A DNA stretch of 40,128 bases from an uncultured Eubacteriales bacterium (GTDB lineage: Bacteria > Bacillota > Clostridia > Christensenellales > Borkfalkiaceae): contig USHO01000001.1 in assembly GCA_900554485.1 (NCBI GenBank), positions 1-40,128 of the forward strand, in the 5' to 3' direction. Under the pieces are notes generated by a model. The model saw nothing but the letters and a program-made list of their open reading frames with translations, did no database searches and was not told where the DNA came from. Below, in pieces: positions 1 to 8,405 of the stretch. Position numbers and translations under genes: made by a program. How positions within the stretch are numbered: the first letter of the stretch is position 1; each line of letters starts with the position of its first letter.

Positions 1-26
1 GTTTATATATTTATATATAAAAACGT

Positions 27-55
27 TTGAAATTTAATAAAAATTGTGTTAAAAT
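27..55 (+). promoter_or_regulatory. Sigma-A-type promoter for asnS operon
   Basis: A -35 box TTGAAA (27-32) lies 17 bases from a -10 box TAAAAT (50-55), which is preceded by TGT to give an extended -10. A second possible -10, TATACT, lies at 65-70. The asnS ribosome binding site (CGGAG) follows about ten bases before the start codon. The same box combination occurs again at 35327-35355. Confidence 0.65.
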
Positions 56-98
56 AATTTCGCATATACTATATATTCTGCTTACGGAGTAAGATTTT

Positions 99-1493
99 AT
101 GGAAAAAAGAATAACCGTAAAGGCTTTATATTCGGGCGCGGAGACGCTCGGCGGCAAAGACGTAACCGTAAAAGGTTGGGCAAGAACTATCCGCGACGGT
201 AAAGAGTTCGGATTTATCGAATTGAACGACGGCAGTTGTTTTAAGGGTGTTCAGGTCGTATTTGAAAGGGCAAACCTTACCAACTACGACGAAATCGCGA
301 AACAGAACGTCGGCGCGTCGTTGAGTGTCGCCGGAACTCTCGTTTTGACACCCGAAGCAAAACAGCCTTTTGAAATAAAAGCGAAAAACGTAACGGTCGA
401 GGGCGAATCGACCCCCGATTATCCGTTGCAGAAAAAGAGACATTCGCTCGAATATCTGCGTGAGATTGCGTATCTTCGTCCGAGGACCAACACTTTCGGC
501 GCGGTATTTCGTATAAGGAGCGAGGCGGCTTTCGCCATTCATGAATTTTTTAATTCTCAAGGGTTTGTATACGTTCACACGCCGCTTATAACCGGCAGCG
601 ATTGCGAAGGTGCGGGCGCGATGTTTCAGGTTACGACGCTGTCGCTTGCAGACGTTCCGAAAAAAGACGGAAAGGTAGATTATACTAAGGACTTTTTCGG
701 TAAACAGGCATCGCTTACGGTTTCGGGGCAACTCTCCGCCGAGGCGTATGCTATGGCGTTCGGTAACGTCTACACTTTCGGACCGACTTTCAGGGCGGAA
801 CGCTCCAACACCGCGAGACACGCCGCCGAATTCTGGATGATAGAACCCGAAATGGCTTTTGCCGATTTGTCAGACGATATGGATGTCGCCGAGGCAATGG
901 TAAAATACATAATTCGTCACGTTATGAAAACTTGCCCCGACGAACTTGCTTTTTTGAATAATTTCGTCGATAAAGGGTTGATTGACAGACTTAATAACGT
1001 AGAGAGCAACGAATTCGTAAGACTTCCGTATACCGAGGCGATAAAGATTCTCGAACCGATTAAAGATAAGTTTGAGTTCCCCGTATACTGGGGTTGCGAT
1101 CTGCAGAGCGAACACGAAAGATATTTAACCGAACAGGTTTACGGCAAGCCCGTATTCTTAACCGATTATCCGAAAGAAATCAAAGCGTTTTATATGCGCC
1201 TTAACGACGACGGAAAGACCGTCGCGGCGGCGGATCTGCTTGTACCGGGTATAGGCGAACTCATCGGCGGCAGTCAGAGGGAAGAGCGCTACGACGTACT
1301 CGTAAATCGTATAAAAGAATTGGGCATGAAACCCGAAGATTACGATTGGTATCTTAACCTGCGTAAATACGGCGGAGTAACGCATTCGGGTTACGGCTTA
1401 GGCTTTGAAAGAATGATAATGTATCTGACGGGTATTGCGAACATCCGCGACGTCATACCTTTCCCCAGAACAGTCGATAATCTCGAATATTGA
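99..1493 (+). CDS. asnS: Asparaginyl-tRNA synthetase
   Basis: Cytosolic class IIb aminoacyl-tRNA synthetase that charges tRNA-Asn with asparagine using ATP. An N-terminal OB-fold anticodon-binding domain covers about residues 1-105 (VKGWARTIRDGKEFGFIELNDG). The class II catalytic core follows, with motif 2 FRAERSNTARH at 231-241 and motif 3 GLGFERM near 436-442. The 464-residue length is normal for the family. AsnRS rather than AspRS is supported by the compact core without the large bacterial AspRS insertion and by the AsnRS-like motif 2. The ATG at 99 has a GGAG site upstream. It heads an operon; plsX starts 13 bases after its stop. Confidence 0.96.
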   Translation: MEKRITVKALYSGAETLGGKDVTVKGWARTIRDGKEFGFIELNDGSCFKGVQVVFERANLTNYDEIAKQNVGASLSVAGTLVLTPEAKQPFEIKAKNVTVEGESTPDYPLQKKRHSLEYLREIAYLRPRTNTFGAVFRIRSEAAFAIHEFFNSQGFVYVHTPLITGSDCEGAGAMFQVTTLSLADVPKKDGKVDYTKDFFGKQASLTVSGQLSAEAYAMAFGNVYTFGPTFRAERSNTARHAAEFWMIEPEMAFADLSDDMDVAEAMVKYIIRHVMKTCPDELAFLNNFVDKGLIDRLNNVESNEFVRLPYTEAIKILEPIKDKFEFPVYWGCDLQSEHERYLTEQVYGKPVFLTDYPKEIKAFYMRLNDDGKTVAAADLLVPGIGELIGGSQREERYDVLVNRIKELGMKPEDYDWYLNLRKYGGVTHSGYGLGFERMIMYLTGIANIRDVIPFPRTVDNLEY

Positions 1494-1506
1494 AACAAGG
1501 AACAAA

Positions 1507-2523
1507 ATGAAAATTATAATAGATGCGTACGGCGGAGACAATGCGCCGTCCGAGATAATCAAAGGTGCGCTCGCCGCGCTTAAAGAAAAAGAAAATTTCG
1601 ATCTTGTTTTCGTCGGGAAAGAAAGCGGTATAAAAAGCGGTCTTGCAGGCGAAGAATACGACGAACTGCGTGTTTCGGTCGTAAATGCCGAAGACGTCAT
1701 ATCGTGTAACGAATCTCCGGCGGATGCAATCCGCAAAAAGCCCGATTCATCGATTGTAAAGAGCGTGAAAATTCTTAAAGATGACGATAATGCCGGCGCG
1801 TTTGTATCCGCCGGGTCTACCGGCGCGGTTTTAACCGCCGCGGTACTGTTGTCGCCGAGAATAAAGGGTGTGAACAGACCTGCGCTCGCCCCGCTGTTTC
1901 CGAATATGAAAGGCGGCGAGACGTTGTTTCTCGACTGCGGAGCAAACGTAGATTGCAAACCGATAAATCTCGTTCAGTTTGCCTTGATGGGCAGTGTGTA
2001 TATGAGCGAGGTCAAAGGCGTTGCAAATCCGCGCGTCGCGCTCCTGTCCAACGGTACCGAAGACGCCAAAGGCAATACTTTAACAAAAGACGCTTTCGCC
2101 TTGCTTAAAGATTGCGGCGGGATAAATTTTGTCGGCAATATGGAGGCGAGAGATATTTTGTCGGGCGATTACGACGTTGTCGTGACCGACGGTTTCAACG
2201 GCAATATCGCATTGAAGTCCATGGAAGGGGCGATCGGTTGCATTTTTACAGAACTGAAGAAAGAAATATATTCTTCGTTCAGTTCTAAAATAGGCGGAAT
2301 GTTGCTGAAAAAATCCTTCAAAAAAATAAAAGACAAACTCGACTACAATAAACGCGGAGGAGCGTTGCTGCTCGGAATGCAGAAGACGGTGGTCAAGGCG
2401 CACGGCGCGTCGAAAGCGGAAGCGTTCAAAAACGCTGTTTTACAGGCATATGAATGTTCGTCACTCGACGTATCCGAAAAAATCGGCAGAGAAATTGCTT
2501 TAAGCGGCGGGGAACCCGCATGA
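1507..2523 (+). CDS. plsX: Phosphate acyltransferase PlsX
   Basis: Makes acyl-phosphate from acyl-ACP and phosphate, the first step of the PlsX/PlsY route to phosphatidic acid; the enzyme is peripheral at the membrane. The N-terminus MKIIIDAYGGDNAP is the typical PlsX opening, and FVSAGSTGAVL and the later VVTDGFNGNIALKSMEG segment are family motifs. The frame is open upstream to 1435, but ATG 1507 is chosen because AAGGAA sits just before it and it gives the usual family N-terminus and length (338 residues). The stop overlaps the rnc start (ATGA). In most Firmicutes fabD, fabG and acpP lie between plsX and rnc; here they are absent. Confidence 0.94.
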   Translation: MKIIIDAYGGDNAPSEIIKGALAALKEKENFDLVFVGKESGIKSGLAGEEYDELRVSVVNAEDVISCNESPADAIRKKPDSSIVKSVKILKDDDNAGAFVSAGSTGAVLTAAVLLSPRIKGVNRPALAPLFPNMKGGETLFLDCGANVDCKPINLVQFALMGSVYMSEVKGVANPRVALLSNGTEDAKGNTLTKDAFALLKDCGGINFVGNMEARDILSGDYDVVVTDGFNGNIALKSMEGAIGCIFTELKKEIYSSFSSKIGGMLLKKSFKKIKDKLDYNKRGGALLLGMQKTVVKAHGASKAEAFKNAVLQAYECSSLDVSEKIGREIALSGGEPA

Positions 2524-3290
2524 TTTTCGACGTCGGTTGCGAAGAAATCATAGGTTTTTCGTTCAAAGATAAAAATCTGTTAAGGCAATGTTTTACGCAT
2601 GCGTCGTATACGCACGAACATCCGAAATTCCCGAATAACGAAAGGCTTGAATTTTTCGGAGACTCGATTCTCGGTTATTGCGTATCGGAATATCTGTATA
2701 CGAAGTATCCCGATTGCGACGAGGGTAAACTTACCGAACTTAAACAGAGTATAGTTTCGCATACGCCTTTATCCGATGCAATCAAGCGTTCGGGACTTGA
2801 CGCGTTTATTCTGTACGGCGAGGGCGAACGAAAAAATTCGGGTAATCATTCCGCGGCATGCGAAAATCTTTTCGAGGCTATTGTTGCCGGTATATATCTG
2901 GACGATGACGGCGGACTCGAGAAAGCCCGTAAATTTATTTTCGATAAATTATTGACGGGTGTTGCGGTAAAATCCGATACGCCAAAAAGGAAGGCCAAAG
3001 AAAAAACCGCCGCCGTTACGGTTAAAGATACTAAAAGTCTTTTGCAGGAACGCGTACAAAAATACTGTCTCGGCAAGATCGAATATCCCGTCAAAGAAAA
3101 GAAGGGACCGGATCATTCTCCTACGTTCGTCGTGGCGTTTACGCTTGACGGAAAAGAAATATCGGTCGGAGAGGGTAAAAGTAAAAAAGAAGCGGAAAAA
3201 CAAGCCGCCGAAAAGGGCTTGAAAACACTCGAAAGCAAAGCGGTTCCTAAAAATTCCAAGCCGCCAAAATACAGAAAATTTAAGGAGTAA
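2520..3290 (+). CDS. rnc: Ribonuclease III
   Basis: Double-strand-specific endoribonuclease that processes rRNA precursors and structured mRNAs. The nuclease domain (about residues 5-150) carries the signature NERLEFFGDSILG at 40-52, and a dsRNA-binding domain follows at about 176-245. The second acidic cluster reads ENLFEAIVAGIYLD (115-128). The aspartate that normally precedes the catalytic glutamate by three residues (D114 in E. coli) is Asn116 here, while Glu119 is kept. The start is the ATG overlapping the plsX stop, giving 256 residues. A lysine-rich linker and tail are visible. Its stop lies within a base of the smc ribosome binding site. Confidence 0.95.
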   Translation: MIFDVGCEEIIGFSFKDKNLLRQCFTHASYTHEHPKFPNNERLEFFGDSILGYCVSEYLYTKYPDCDEGKLTELKQSIVSHTPLSDAIKRSGLDAFILYGEGERKNSGNHSAACENLFEAIVAGIYLDDDGGLEKARKFIFDKLLTGVAVKSDTPKRKAKEKTAAVTVKDTKSLLQERVQKYCLGKIEYPVKEKKGPDHSPTFVVAFTLDGKEISVGEGKSKKEAEKQAAEKGLKTLESKAVPKNSKPPKYRKFKE

Positions 3291-3293
3291 CAA

Positions 3294-6200
3294 GTGGATT
3301 TCAAAAAAGTCGAACTTATCGGTTTCAAATCTTTCGCCGATAAACAAGAAATCAGATTCGATAACGGAGTAACCTGTATAGTCGGACCGAACGGTTGCGG
3401 TAAAAGTAACGTCGCCGACGCAATACGCTGGGTTCTCGGCGAAATGTCCGCAAAAACAATGCGCGGCAGCAGCATGCAGGACGTTATTTTCAACGGAACG
3501 CAGAACAGAAAATCGCTGTCTTACTGTGAAGTTTCGCTTACCTTCGATAATACCGCGAGAATATTCAAGAACATCGACTTCGACGAAGTCGTTTTTACCC
3601 GTAAACTGTTCCGTTCGGGCGAAAGCGAATACTATATCAATAAAACTCCGGCTAGACTTCGCGATATAGTCGACGCATTGCACGAATGCGGTGTAAGTAA
3701 AGAAGGGTATACCATAATCGGTCAGGGCAAGGTTTCGGAAATACTTTCTTCCAAACCCGAAGACAGAAGAGGAATATTCGAAGAGGCGGTAGGCATTGCC
3801 AAGACAAAGGCGAAAAGGCTCGAAACGATGCGTAAACTTGACAGAACGCGCGACAATATCAGCCGTATCGTCGATATCACGACCGAACTCGAAAGACAAA
3901 TCGAGCCGCTGTCCAAACAGGCGGAAAAAGCCAGAACGTACAATGCGCTCAGCGAACAACTCAAATTCAACGAGGTCAATAATTTCCTCTATAAAAGCGA
4001 GCATGCGTCGGAAGAAAAAGCAAGGATAAACGCCCGTATCGCCGCAATCGACGACGAGATTGCCGTGAAAAACGCCGACCTCGAACAAGCGGGTAAAGAT
4101 TACGACGAACATCAACTTCATATCGCTCAGGCTGACGAGTATATCCGCGCGATAAACGAAGAACTTATCGACAAAACCAAGGATTTTGAGCGCCAGTCGG
4201 GCGAGGCTAAACTCTACAATGAGAAAATAAGTTATTTCAAGAGCGAAACCGAAAGGCTGAAAGCCGAAATCGCGGCGTCCAAAACGCGTATAAACGAATT
4301 GTCCGGCAGAGCGCAGGAGAGATCAGCTTACGCCGAATCGCTGAAACGCGAAAACGTCGAACTGACCGCCCGTGCCGCAAAAATAAGCGCGGAACTCGCC
4401 GAAGTGGTTGCCGTTATCACCGAAGGCGAACTTAAAGCCGAAAGCGCGAGAAAAACACTTATGGAAAGCGTCGAATCGCTTGCGGATATAAAGCAGAACA
4501 TAGGTTCGTTGTCTGCAGAAAAAGAAGTTCTTTCCGAGAAAGAGAGAGAAACTCTCGATCGTATCGAATCGTCCGTAGGCAGGAGAAACGCTCTCGAAGA
4601 GGAAAGAAAGAATAAAGCCGATCAACTTGTCCGCGCGGAGAAACAGGCGCAAAGAACAAAGGACGAGATACGCGACGTAGAAAACGATATAACTACGACC
4701 AATCAGGTTATATCGGACATCAATTCCAAACTCTATTCGTTAAACGCGCAGATTTCATCGCTCGAATCGAATAAAAAGGTTTATCAGAATCTTAAAGAGA
4801 GTTACGGCGGATATTCCGACTCGGTCAAACGTCTGATGCAGGCATGCAGACAAAACGAAGAACTCGGCAAACGCAGTAAAGGCGTTGTCGCAAGCGTTAT
4901 ACATACGGACGCAAAATACGAAGTTGCCATCGAAACGGCTCTCGGCGGGGCGGCGCAGAACATAGTAACCGCAAACCCCGATGATGCGCAATATCTTATG
5001 ACGTACCTGAAACGCAACGAACTCGGCAGAGCGACGTTCCTTCCGGTAACCTCGATAAAACCGCGCGGCGAAGGCTCGGAAATCCGTAGAGCGATGGAAG
5101 ACAGGGGAGCGTTGGGTCTTGCCCGCGAACTTGTCAGATTTGAACCGTACTATGATAAAATCGTAGCGTTTTTGCTCGGCAATACGCTTATAGTCGACGA
5201 CCTCGAAAATGCGAAGACGATAGCGCAGCGTTACGGGTTTGCATTCAGAATCGTCACGCTCGACGGCGACGTTCTTGCGTCGAACGGATCTATGACGGGC
5301 GGTTCTCGTCGTCAGACCACATCGGGATTTCTTTCGATGGACAGAAAAATGGACGATATATCCAAAGAAGTTCAATCGAAGAAAGAACGTATGACGATGT
5401 ACGAGAACGATAAAAAGCAACTTGAAAGTCAGGTCTCCGAACAAAGAGAAGAACTCGTAAACCTGAACGCAAAATTGCAGGAACTTCGTCAGGAGGCAGT
5501 AGCCCTTAAAGAACAGGTTGCCGCGAACGAGTCCATAATAGCCGACATCGATGCCGAAATCAATTCGCTCAATAACAGCGTGACGATTATCCGCGCAAGG
5601 ATCAATGAGATAGGCGAAAAATTCACCTCGGTCGAAGAGGGGAATAAGGCTGTCGAGGAGAGAAAAGCCACGGCATCTTACGACGAGGAAAAACATCGCG
5701 AAATCTTTGACGAATACAGAAAGAAACGCGAGGCTTTGACGGCTGAGAATGCCGAAGTCCGTACAAGATTGTCGTTCATCGAAAGCGAAATCGCGGCTGC
5801 CGAAATTACCGTAGAAGAGGCGCTGAAAGAAAAACGCGAAACCGAAGAACTCGTTGCGAGAAACGAAGAGAGTATAGTCACCGACGGTGAAGTCATCAAC
5901 AAATTCATCGAAGAGATGGAAAAGGTCGCACTCACCGAAACTCAGCAGGAGCAACTCAACGCGCTCAGAAATAAACGCTCGTCTATAGAAGATAAAAAGG
6001 CTGCTCTAGGAGAACAAGTCAAGCAGGATAATCTCCGCAGAGACGAACTTACAGCCGAAATCAATACGTTAAACGGTAAACGTTACGGTGAAGAAAACGG
6101 ACTTGCCAAGATAGACGCCGAACTCGAATTTTTGGGTCAGCGCGTTAAGGAAGAATACGATCTCGATTATGAATCCGCACTTCCTCTCAAGTCAGATTCT

Positions 6201-6881
6201 TACGATAATCGCGACGGAGAAGAGGAAATCAAGCGTCTTAAACGCAGAATTTCCGCTCTCGGCGCGGTAAACCCGAATGCTATCGAAGACTTTGACGCCG
6301 TAAACGAAAGATATACCGAAATGGCGACCCAGCGTGACGACCTTATGAAAGCCGAAGACGATCTTAAAGAGGTTATAACGCAACTTACGACTGAAATGAG
6401 CACGAAATTTGCCGTCGGCTTTGCAAAAATCCGCTCGAATTTCTCCAGAATTTTCAAGGAGTTATTCGGCGGCGGCAGTGCGGATCTTATTCTCGACGAG
6501 TCCGATACGGACGATCCTCTCGAACAGGGTGTCGAAATCGTCGCCGAGCCGCCGGGGAAGAAATTGCAGAAAATATCTCTGCTTTCCGGTGGTGAAATGG
6601 CTCTTACGGCTATCGCGATTTTGTTTGCCATTCTTAAACTTCGCCCGATGCCGTTTGTCGTTCTCGACGAGATCGAGGCTGCGCTGGACGATGCCAACGT
6701 CGAAAGATTTGCCAATTATATCAACAACTTTGCTCAGGATACGCAGTTCATCGTCATAACACACAAAAAGGTTACTATGGAACATGCCGACGCGCTTTAC
6801 GGCGTAACGATGCAGGAAAAAGGCGTTTCAAAGATTGTATCCGTCAAACTTGCCGAAGTGGTTGACGAATTAGGTGCATAA
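3294..6881 (+). CDS. smc: Chromosome segregation protein SMC
   Basis: ATPase of the condensin-like Smc-ScpAB complex that organises and segregates the nucleoid. Order of parts: N-terminal head with Walker A GPNGCGKSN (31-39), coiled coil (about 170-510), hinge (about 520-660, GVVASVIHTDAKYEVAIETALGG), returning coiled coil (about 680-1020), and C-terminal head with signature LSGGE (1097-1101) and Walker B VVLDEIEAALDD (D1125, E1126). The length of 1195 residues is typical. Translation starts at GTG 3294, with AAGGAG at 3282-3287 overlapping the rnc stop. It overlaps the upstream alternative ftsY start, so the operon is coupled here. Confidence 0.97.
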   Translation: MDFKKVELIGFKSFADKQEIRFDNGVTCIVGPNGCGKSNVADAIRWVLGEMSAKTMRGSSMQDVIFNGTQNRKSLSYCEVSLTFDNTARIFKNIDFDEVVFTRKLFRSGESEYYINKTPARLRDIVDALHECGVSKEGYTIIGQGKVSEILSSKPEDRRGIFEEAVGIAKTKAKRLETMRKLDRTRDNISRIVDITTELERQIEPLSKQAEKARTYNALSEQLKFNEVNNFLYKSEHASEEKARINARIAAIDDEIAVKNADLEQAGKDYDEHQLHIAQADEYIRAINEELIDKTKDFERQSGEAKLYNEKISYFKSETERLKAEIAASKTRINELSGRAQERSAYAESLKRENVELTARAAKISAELAEVVAVITEGELKAESARKTLMESVESLADIKQNIGSLSAEKEVLSEKERETLDRIESSVGRRNALEEERKNKADQLVRAEKQAQRTKDEIRDVENDITTTNQVISDINSKLYSLNAQISSLESNKKVYQNLKESYGGYSDSVKRLMQACRQNEELGKRSKGVVASVIHTDAKYEVAIETALGGAAQNIVTANPDDAQYLMTYLKRNELGRATFLPVTSIKPRGEGSEIRRAMEDRGALGLARELVRFEPYYDKIVAFLLGNTLIVDDLENAKTIAQRYGFAFRIVTLDGDVLASNGSMTGGSRRQTTSGFLSMDRKMDDISKEVQSKKERMTMYENDKKQLESQVSEQREELVNLNAKLQELRQEAVALKEQVAANESIIADIDAEINSLNNSVTIIRARINEIGEKFTSVEEGNKAVEERKATASYDEEKHREIFDEYRKKREALTAENAEVRTRLSFIESEIAAAEITVEEALKEKRETEELVARNEESIVTDGEVINKFIEEMEKVALTETQQEQLNALRNKRSSIEDKKAALGEQVKQDNLRRDELTAEINTLNGKRYGEENGLAKIDAELEFLGQRVKEEYDLDYESALPLKSDSYDNRDGEEEIKRLKRRISALGAVNPNAIEDFDAVNERYTEMATQRDDLMKAEDDLKEVITQLTTEMSTKFAVGFAKIRSNFSRIFKELFGGGSADLILDESDTDDPLEQGVEIVAEPPGKKLQKISLLSGGEMALTAIAILFAILKLRPMPFVVLDEIEAALDDANVERFANYINNFAQDTQFIVITHKKVTMEHADALYGVTMQEKGVSKIVSVKLAEVVDELGA

Positions 6882-6882
6882 T

Positions 6883-7782
6883 ATGGGATTTTTCGGAAAA
6901 ATTAAAGACGCCCTTAAGAAGACGAAAGAGGGGTTGGGCAATAAACTTCGCGTGCTTTTCGCAAAGGATAAGATCGGCGAAGATTTTTACGACGATTTGC
7001 TCGACATACTCATTTCTTCCGATATTTCCGTTTCTACGGCTGACGAGATTGTCGAAAGTGTCAGAGATCGTATGATCGAAGAAAAGGTCAGCGATAAAGA
7101 CGTTGCCGTAGAGGCGCTGAAAGACGCGCTTAAAGATTGTCTGAACAATGCCGACGAGTTTAATTTCGATACTCCCGCCGTACTTATGGTTATAGGTGTA
7201 AACGGAGTGGGCAAAACGACTTCGATAGGCAAATTAGCGCATAAATTTGTCGAAGATGGTAAAAGCGTAACCATTGCCGCGGCGGATACTTTCCGCGCGG
7301 CGGCAAGCGATCAACTCGAAATATGGGCTAAAAGAGCAAAAGTCAAGATAGTTAAAAGCGAAGAGGGCAGTGACCCGTCAGCCGTTGTTTTCGATGCACT
7401 CAGTTCGGTCAAAGCCCGCGGAACGGATATTCTTATAATCGATACGGCGGGCAGACTGCACACCAAGTCCAATCTGATGGAAGAACTCAAAAAAATGTCG
7501 AGGATAGTCGAGCGCGAATTTCCCGAGGCGGATTTTCGTAAACTTATCGCGCTTGACGCCACAACCGGGCAGAATGCTTTGTCTCAGGTAGAGGTGTTTA
7601 ACGAGGCGGTCGGAATAGACGGTGTAATCCTTACTAAACTCGACGGAACGGCAAAAGGCGGTTTTATCGTCAGTCTTTGTAACGAACTGCAAGTCCCGGT
7701 GGCATACGTCGGCGTAGGCGAAAAGTTAGAAGACATCGAAGATTTCGACGTTGATTCTTTTGTCGACGGAATAATAGAATAA
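6883..7782 (+). CDS. ftsY: Signal recognition particle receptor FtsY
   Basis: SRP receptor GTPase that docks ribosome-nascent chain complexes at the membrane. A four-helix N domain (1-90) precedes the G domain, with G1 GVNGVGKTT at 105-113, DTFRAA at 135-140, DTAGR at 187-191 and TKLDGTAKGG at 251-260. It is a short form (299 residues) with no acidic A domain, as in many Gram-positives. The ATG at 6883 is preferred over the in-frame GTG at 6874, which lies inside smc; an AGGT lies seven bases upstream. The usual downstream partners ylxM and ffh are absent. A strong terminator follows. Confidence 0.96.
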   Translation: MGFFGKIKDALKKTKEGLGNKLRVLFAKDKIGEDFYDDLLDILISSDISVSTADEIVESVRDRMIEEKVSDKDVAVEALKDALKDCLNNADEFNFDTPAVLMVIGVNGVGKTTSIGKLAHKFVEDGKSVTIAAADTFRAAASDQLEIWAKRAKVKIVKSEEGSDPSAVVFDALSSVKARGTDILIIDTAGRLHTKSNLMEELKKMSRIVEREFPEADFRKLIALDATTGQNALSQVEVFNEAVGIDGVILTKLDGTAKGGFIVSLCNELQVPVAYVGVGEKLEDIEDFDVDSFVDGIIE

Positions 7783-7793
7783 TAACAAAATAC

Positions 7794-7828
7794 AAAACGA
7801 GCCGCGGCATTTCGCCGCGGCTCGTTTT
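7794..7828. terminator. Bidirectional terminator between ftsY and xre
   Basis: A perfect 15-bp inverted repeat (left arm AAAACGAGCCGCGGC, 7794-7808; right arm 7814-7828) encloses the 5-base loop ATTTC. The arms begin with AAAA and end with TTTT, so the hairpin can act for ftsY on the + strand and for the xre gene converging from the other side. Confidence 0.9.
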
Positions 7829-7872
7829 ACGCTTTTTAAGGCTTGTTTAATATTACGTTTATCGATAAAACG

Positions 7873-8070
7873 TTATTCGATGCCGAAGAGTAAATTCGGC
7901 TCTATGTCAAATTTTTCGTACAACAGCAGAATACTGTCGTAACCGGGTTTCTTTTTCCCGAGTAACCATTGACTGACAGTCGTTTGATTTATACCTAAAA
8001 TATCGGCAAACGCTTGTTGGGACAACCCCTTTTCTTGCATTACCTGTTTTATAATTTCTATATACCACAT
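7873..8070 (-). CDS. Xre-family helix-turn-helix repressor
   Basis: Small 65-residue DNA-binding protein made almost entirely of one Cro/C1-type HTH domain: IIKQVMQEKGLSQQAFADILG (helices 1-2), then NQTTVSQWLLGKKKPGYDSI (recognition helix), with no separate dimerisation or sensor domain. It is divergent from the membrane-protein gene at 8175; three operator-like repeats lie between them. No Shine-Dalgarno precedes the ATG. A perfect TATAAT on this strand lies only 6 bases upstream, so the mRNA may start at the ATG. It most likely represses both promoters in the intergenic region. Its ligand or trigger is unknown. Confidence 0.85.
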   Translation of the reverse strand: MWYIEIIKQVMQEKGLSQQAFADILGINQTTVSQWLLGKKKPGYDSILLLYEKFDIEPNLLFGIE

Positions 8071-8076
8071 AGTTAA

Positions 8077-8082
8077 ATTATA
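8077..8082 (-). promoter_or_regulatory. -10 box of the xre gene
   Basis: Read on the minus strand this is a perfect TATAAT. The start codon occupies 8070-8068, so initiation about 7 bases downstream of the box would place the transcript start at or next to the A of the ATG. No good -35 box was found at 16-18 bases, so the promoter may be weak or depend on a bound factor. Confidence 0.5.
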
Positions 8083-8087
8083 GTAAA

Positions 8088-8158
8088 TTTCAGGTCAAAA
8101 GACTTGACATAGGTCAATAGACCTGATATACTATTTTCAGGTTTATTGACCTGAAAAT
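8088..8158. promoter_or_regulatory. Three-site operator array AGGT-N6-ACCT
   Basis: Three inverted-repeat sites share the same half-sites and 6-base spacing. Site 3 (8092-8105) is AGGT-CAAAAG-ACTT, degenerate. Site 1 (8111-8124) is AGGT-CAATAG-ACCT, perfect in the core. Site 2 (8133-8158) has perfect 10-base arms, ATTTTCAGGT and ACCTGAAAAT. Centre-to-centre spacing is 19 and 28 bases. Site 1 lies between the -35 and -10 of the rightward promoter, site 2 covers its start point, and site 3 overlaps its -35. The divergent Xre protein is the obvious candidate binder. Confidence 0.75.
8104..8132 (+). promoter_or_regulatory. Consensus sigma-A promoter for the small membrane protein
   Basis: A perfect -35 TTGACA (8104-8109) is followed after exactly 17 bases by TATACT (8127-8132). 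The predicted start is near 8139. All three operator repeats overlap or flank it, so it is probably a strong promoter held off by a repressor. Confidence 0.8.
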
Positions 8159-8174
8159 ATACGGAGGTTTAATT

Positions 8175-8405
8175 ATGCAGAACAGCAGTAACTTGGCAAG
8201 GTTTCTTTTAACTTTTTTTCTCGGTTTTTTGGGAAGTTTTATAATCAACCACAGTAGTATGAAACCGGATGGGTGGAAATCGAGAACTTGCGCTTATTTC
8301 TTTCTTACGCTCCTTACGTTCGGAATTTACGGATTGGTCGCGTCGATTTGTAATTTAGGATTTAATCCGTCGGCAAAAAGAAATATCGGGTATCATGTCG
8401 ATTGA
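8175..8405 (+). CDS. Small two-helix membrane protein of unknown function
   Basis: Protein of 76 residues with two hydrophobic segments (about 8-26, FLLTFFLGFLGSFII, and 40-60, AYFFLTLLTFGIYGLVASI) joined by a polar loop with Lys-Pro-Asp-Gly-Trp-Lys. The arrangement recalls TM2-type small membrane proteins, but I cannot name a family with certainty. GGAGG at 8163-8167 gives good spacing to the ATG. It lies under a near-perfect promoter with three repressor sites and ends in its own terminator, so it is a single-gene unit that is probably silent until the Xre protein is released. It could be a toxin, an immunity protein or a stress-response membrane protein; the sequence does not decide. Confidence 0.75.
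   Translation: MQNSSNLARFLLTFFLGFLGSFIINHSSMKPDGWKSRTCAYFFLTLLTFGIYGLVASICNLGFNPSAKRNIGYHVD

Noticed and set aside
2949..5954. Long minus-strand open frames opposite rnc and smc (for example 2949-4121 and 4755-5954)
   Set aside because: They mirror the codon bias of the real genes on the other strand; their translations are Phe/Arg-rich with no domain, and the sense genes are certain.
7873..8405. Remnant of an integrated prophage
   Set aside because: The repressor and operators look phage-like, but no integrase, structural gene or attachment repeat was seen nearby.
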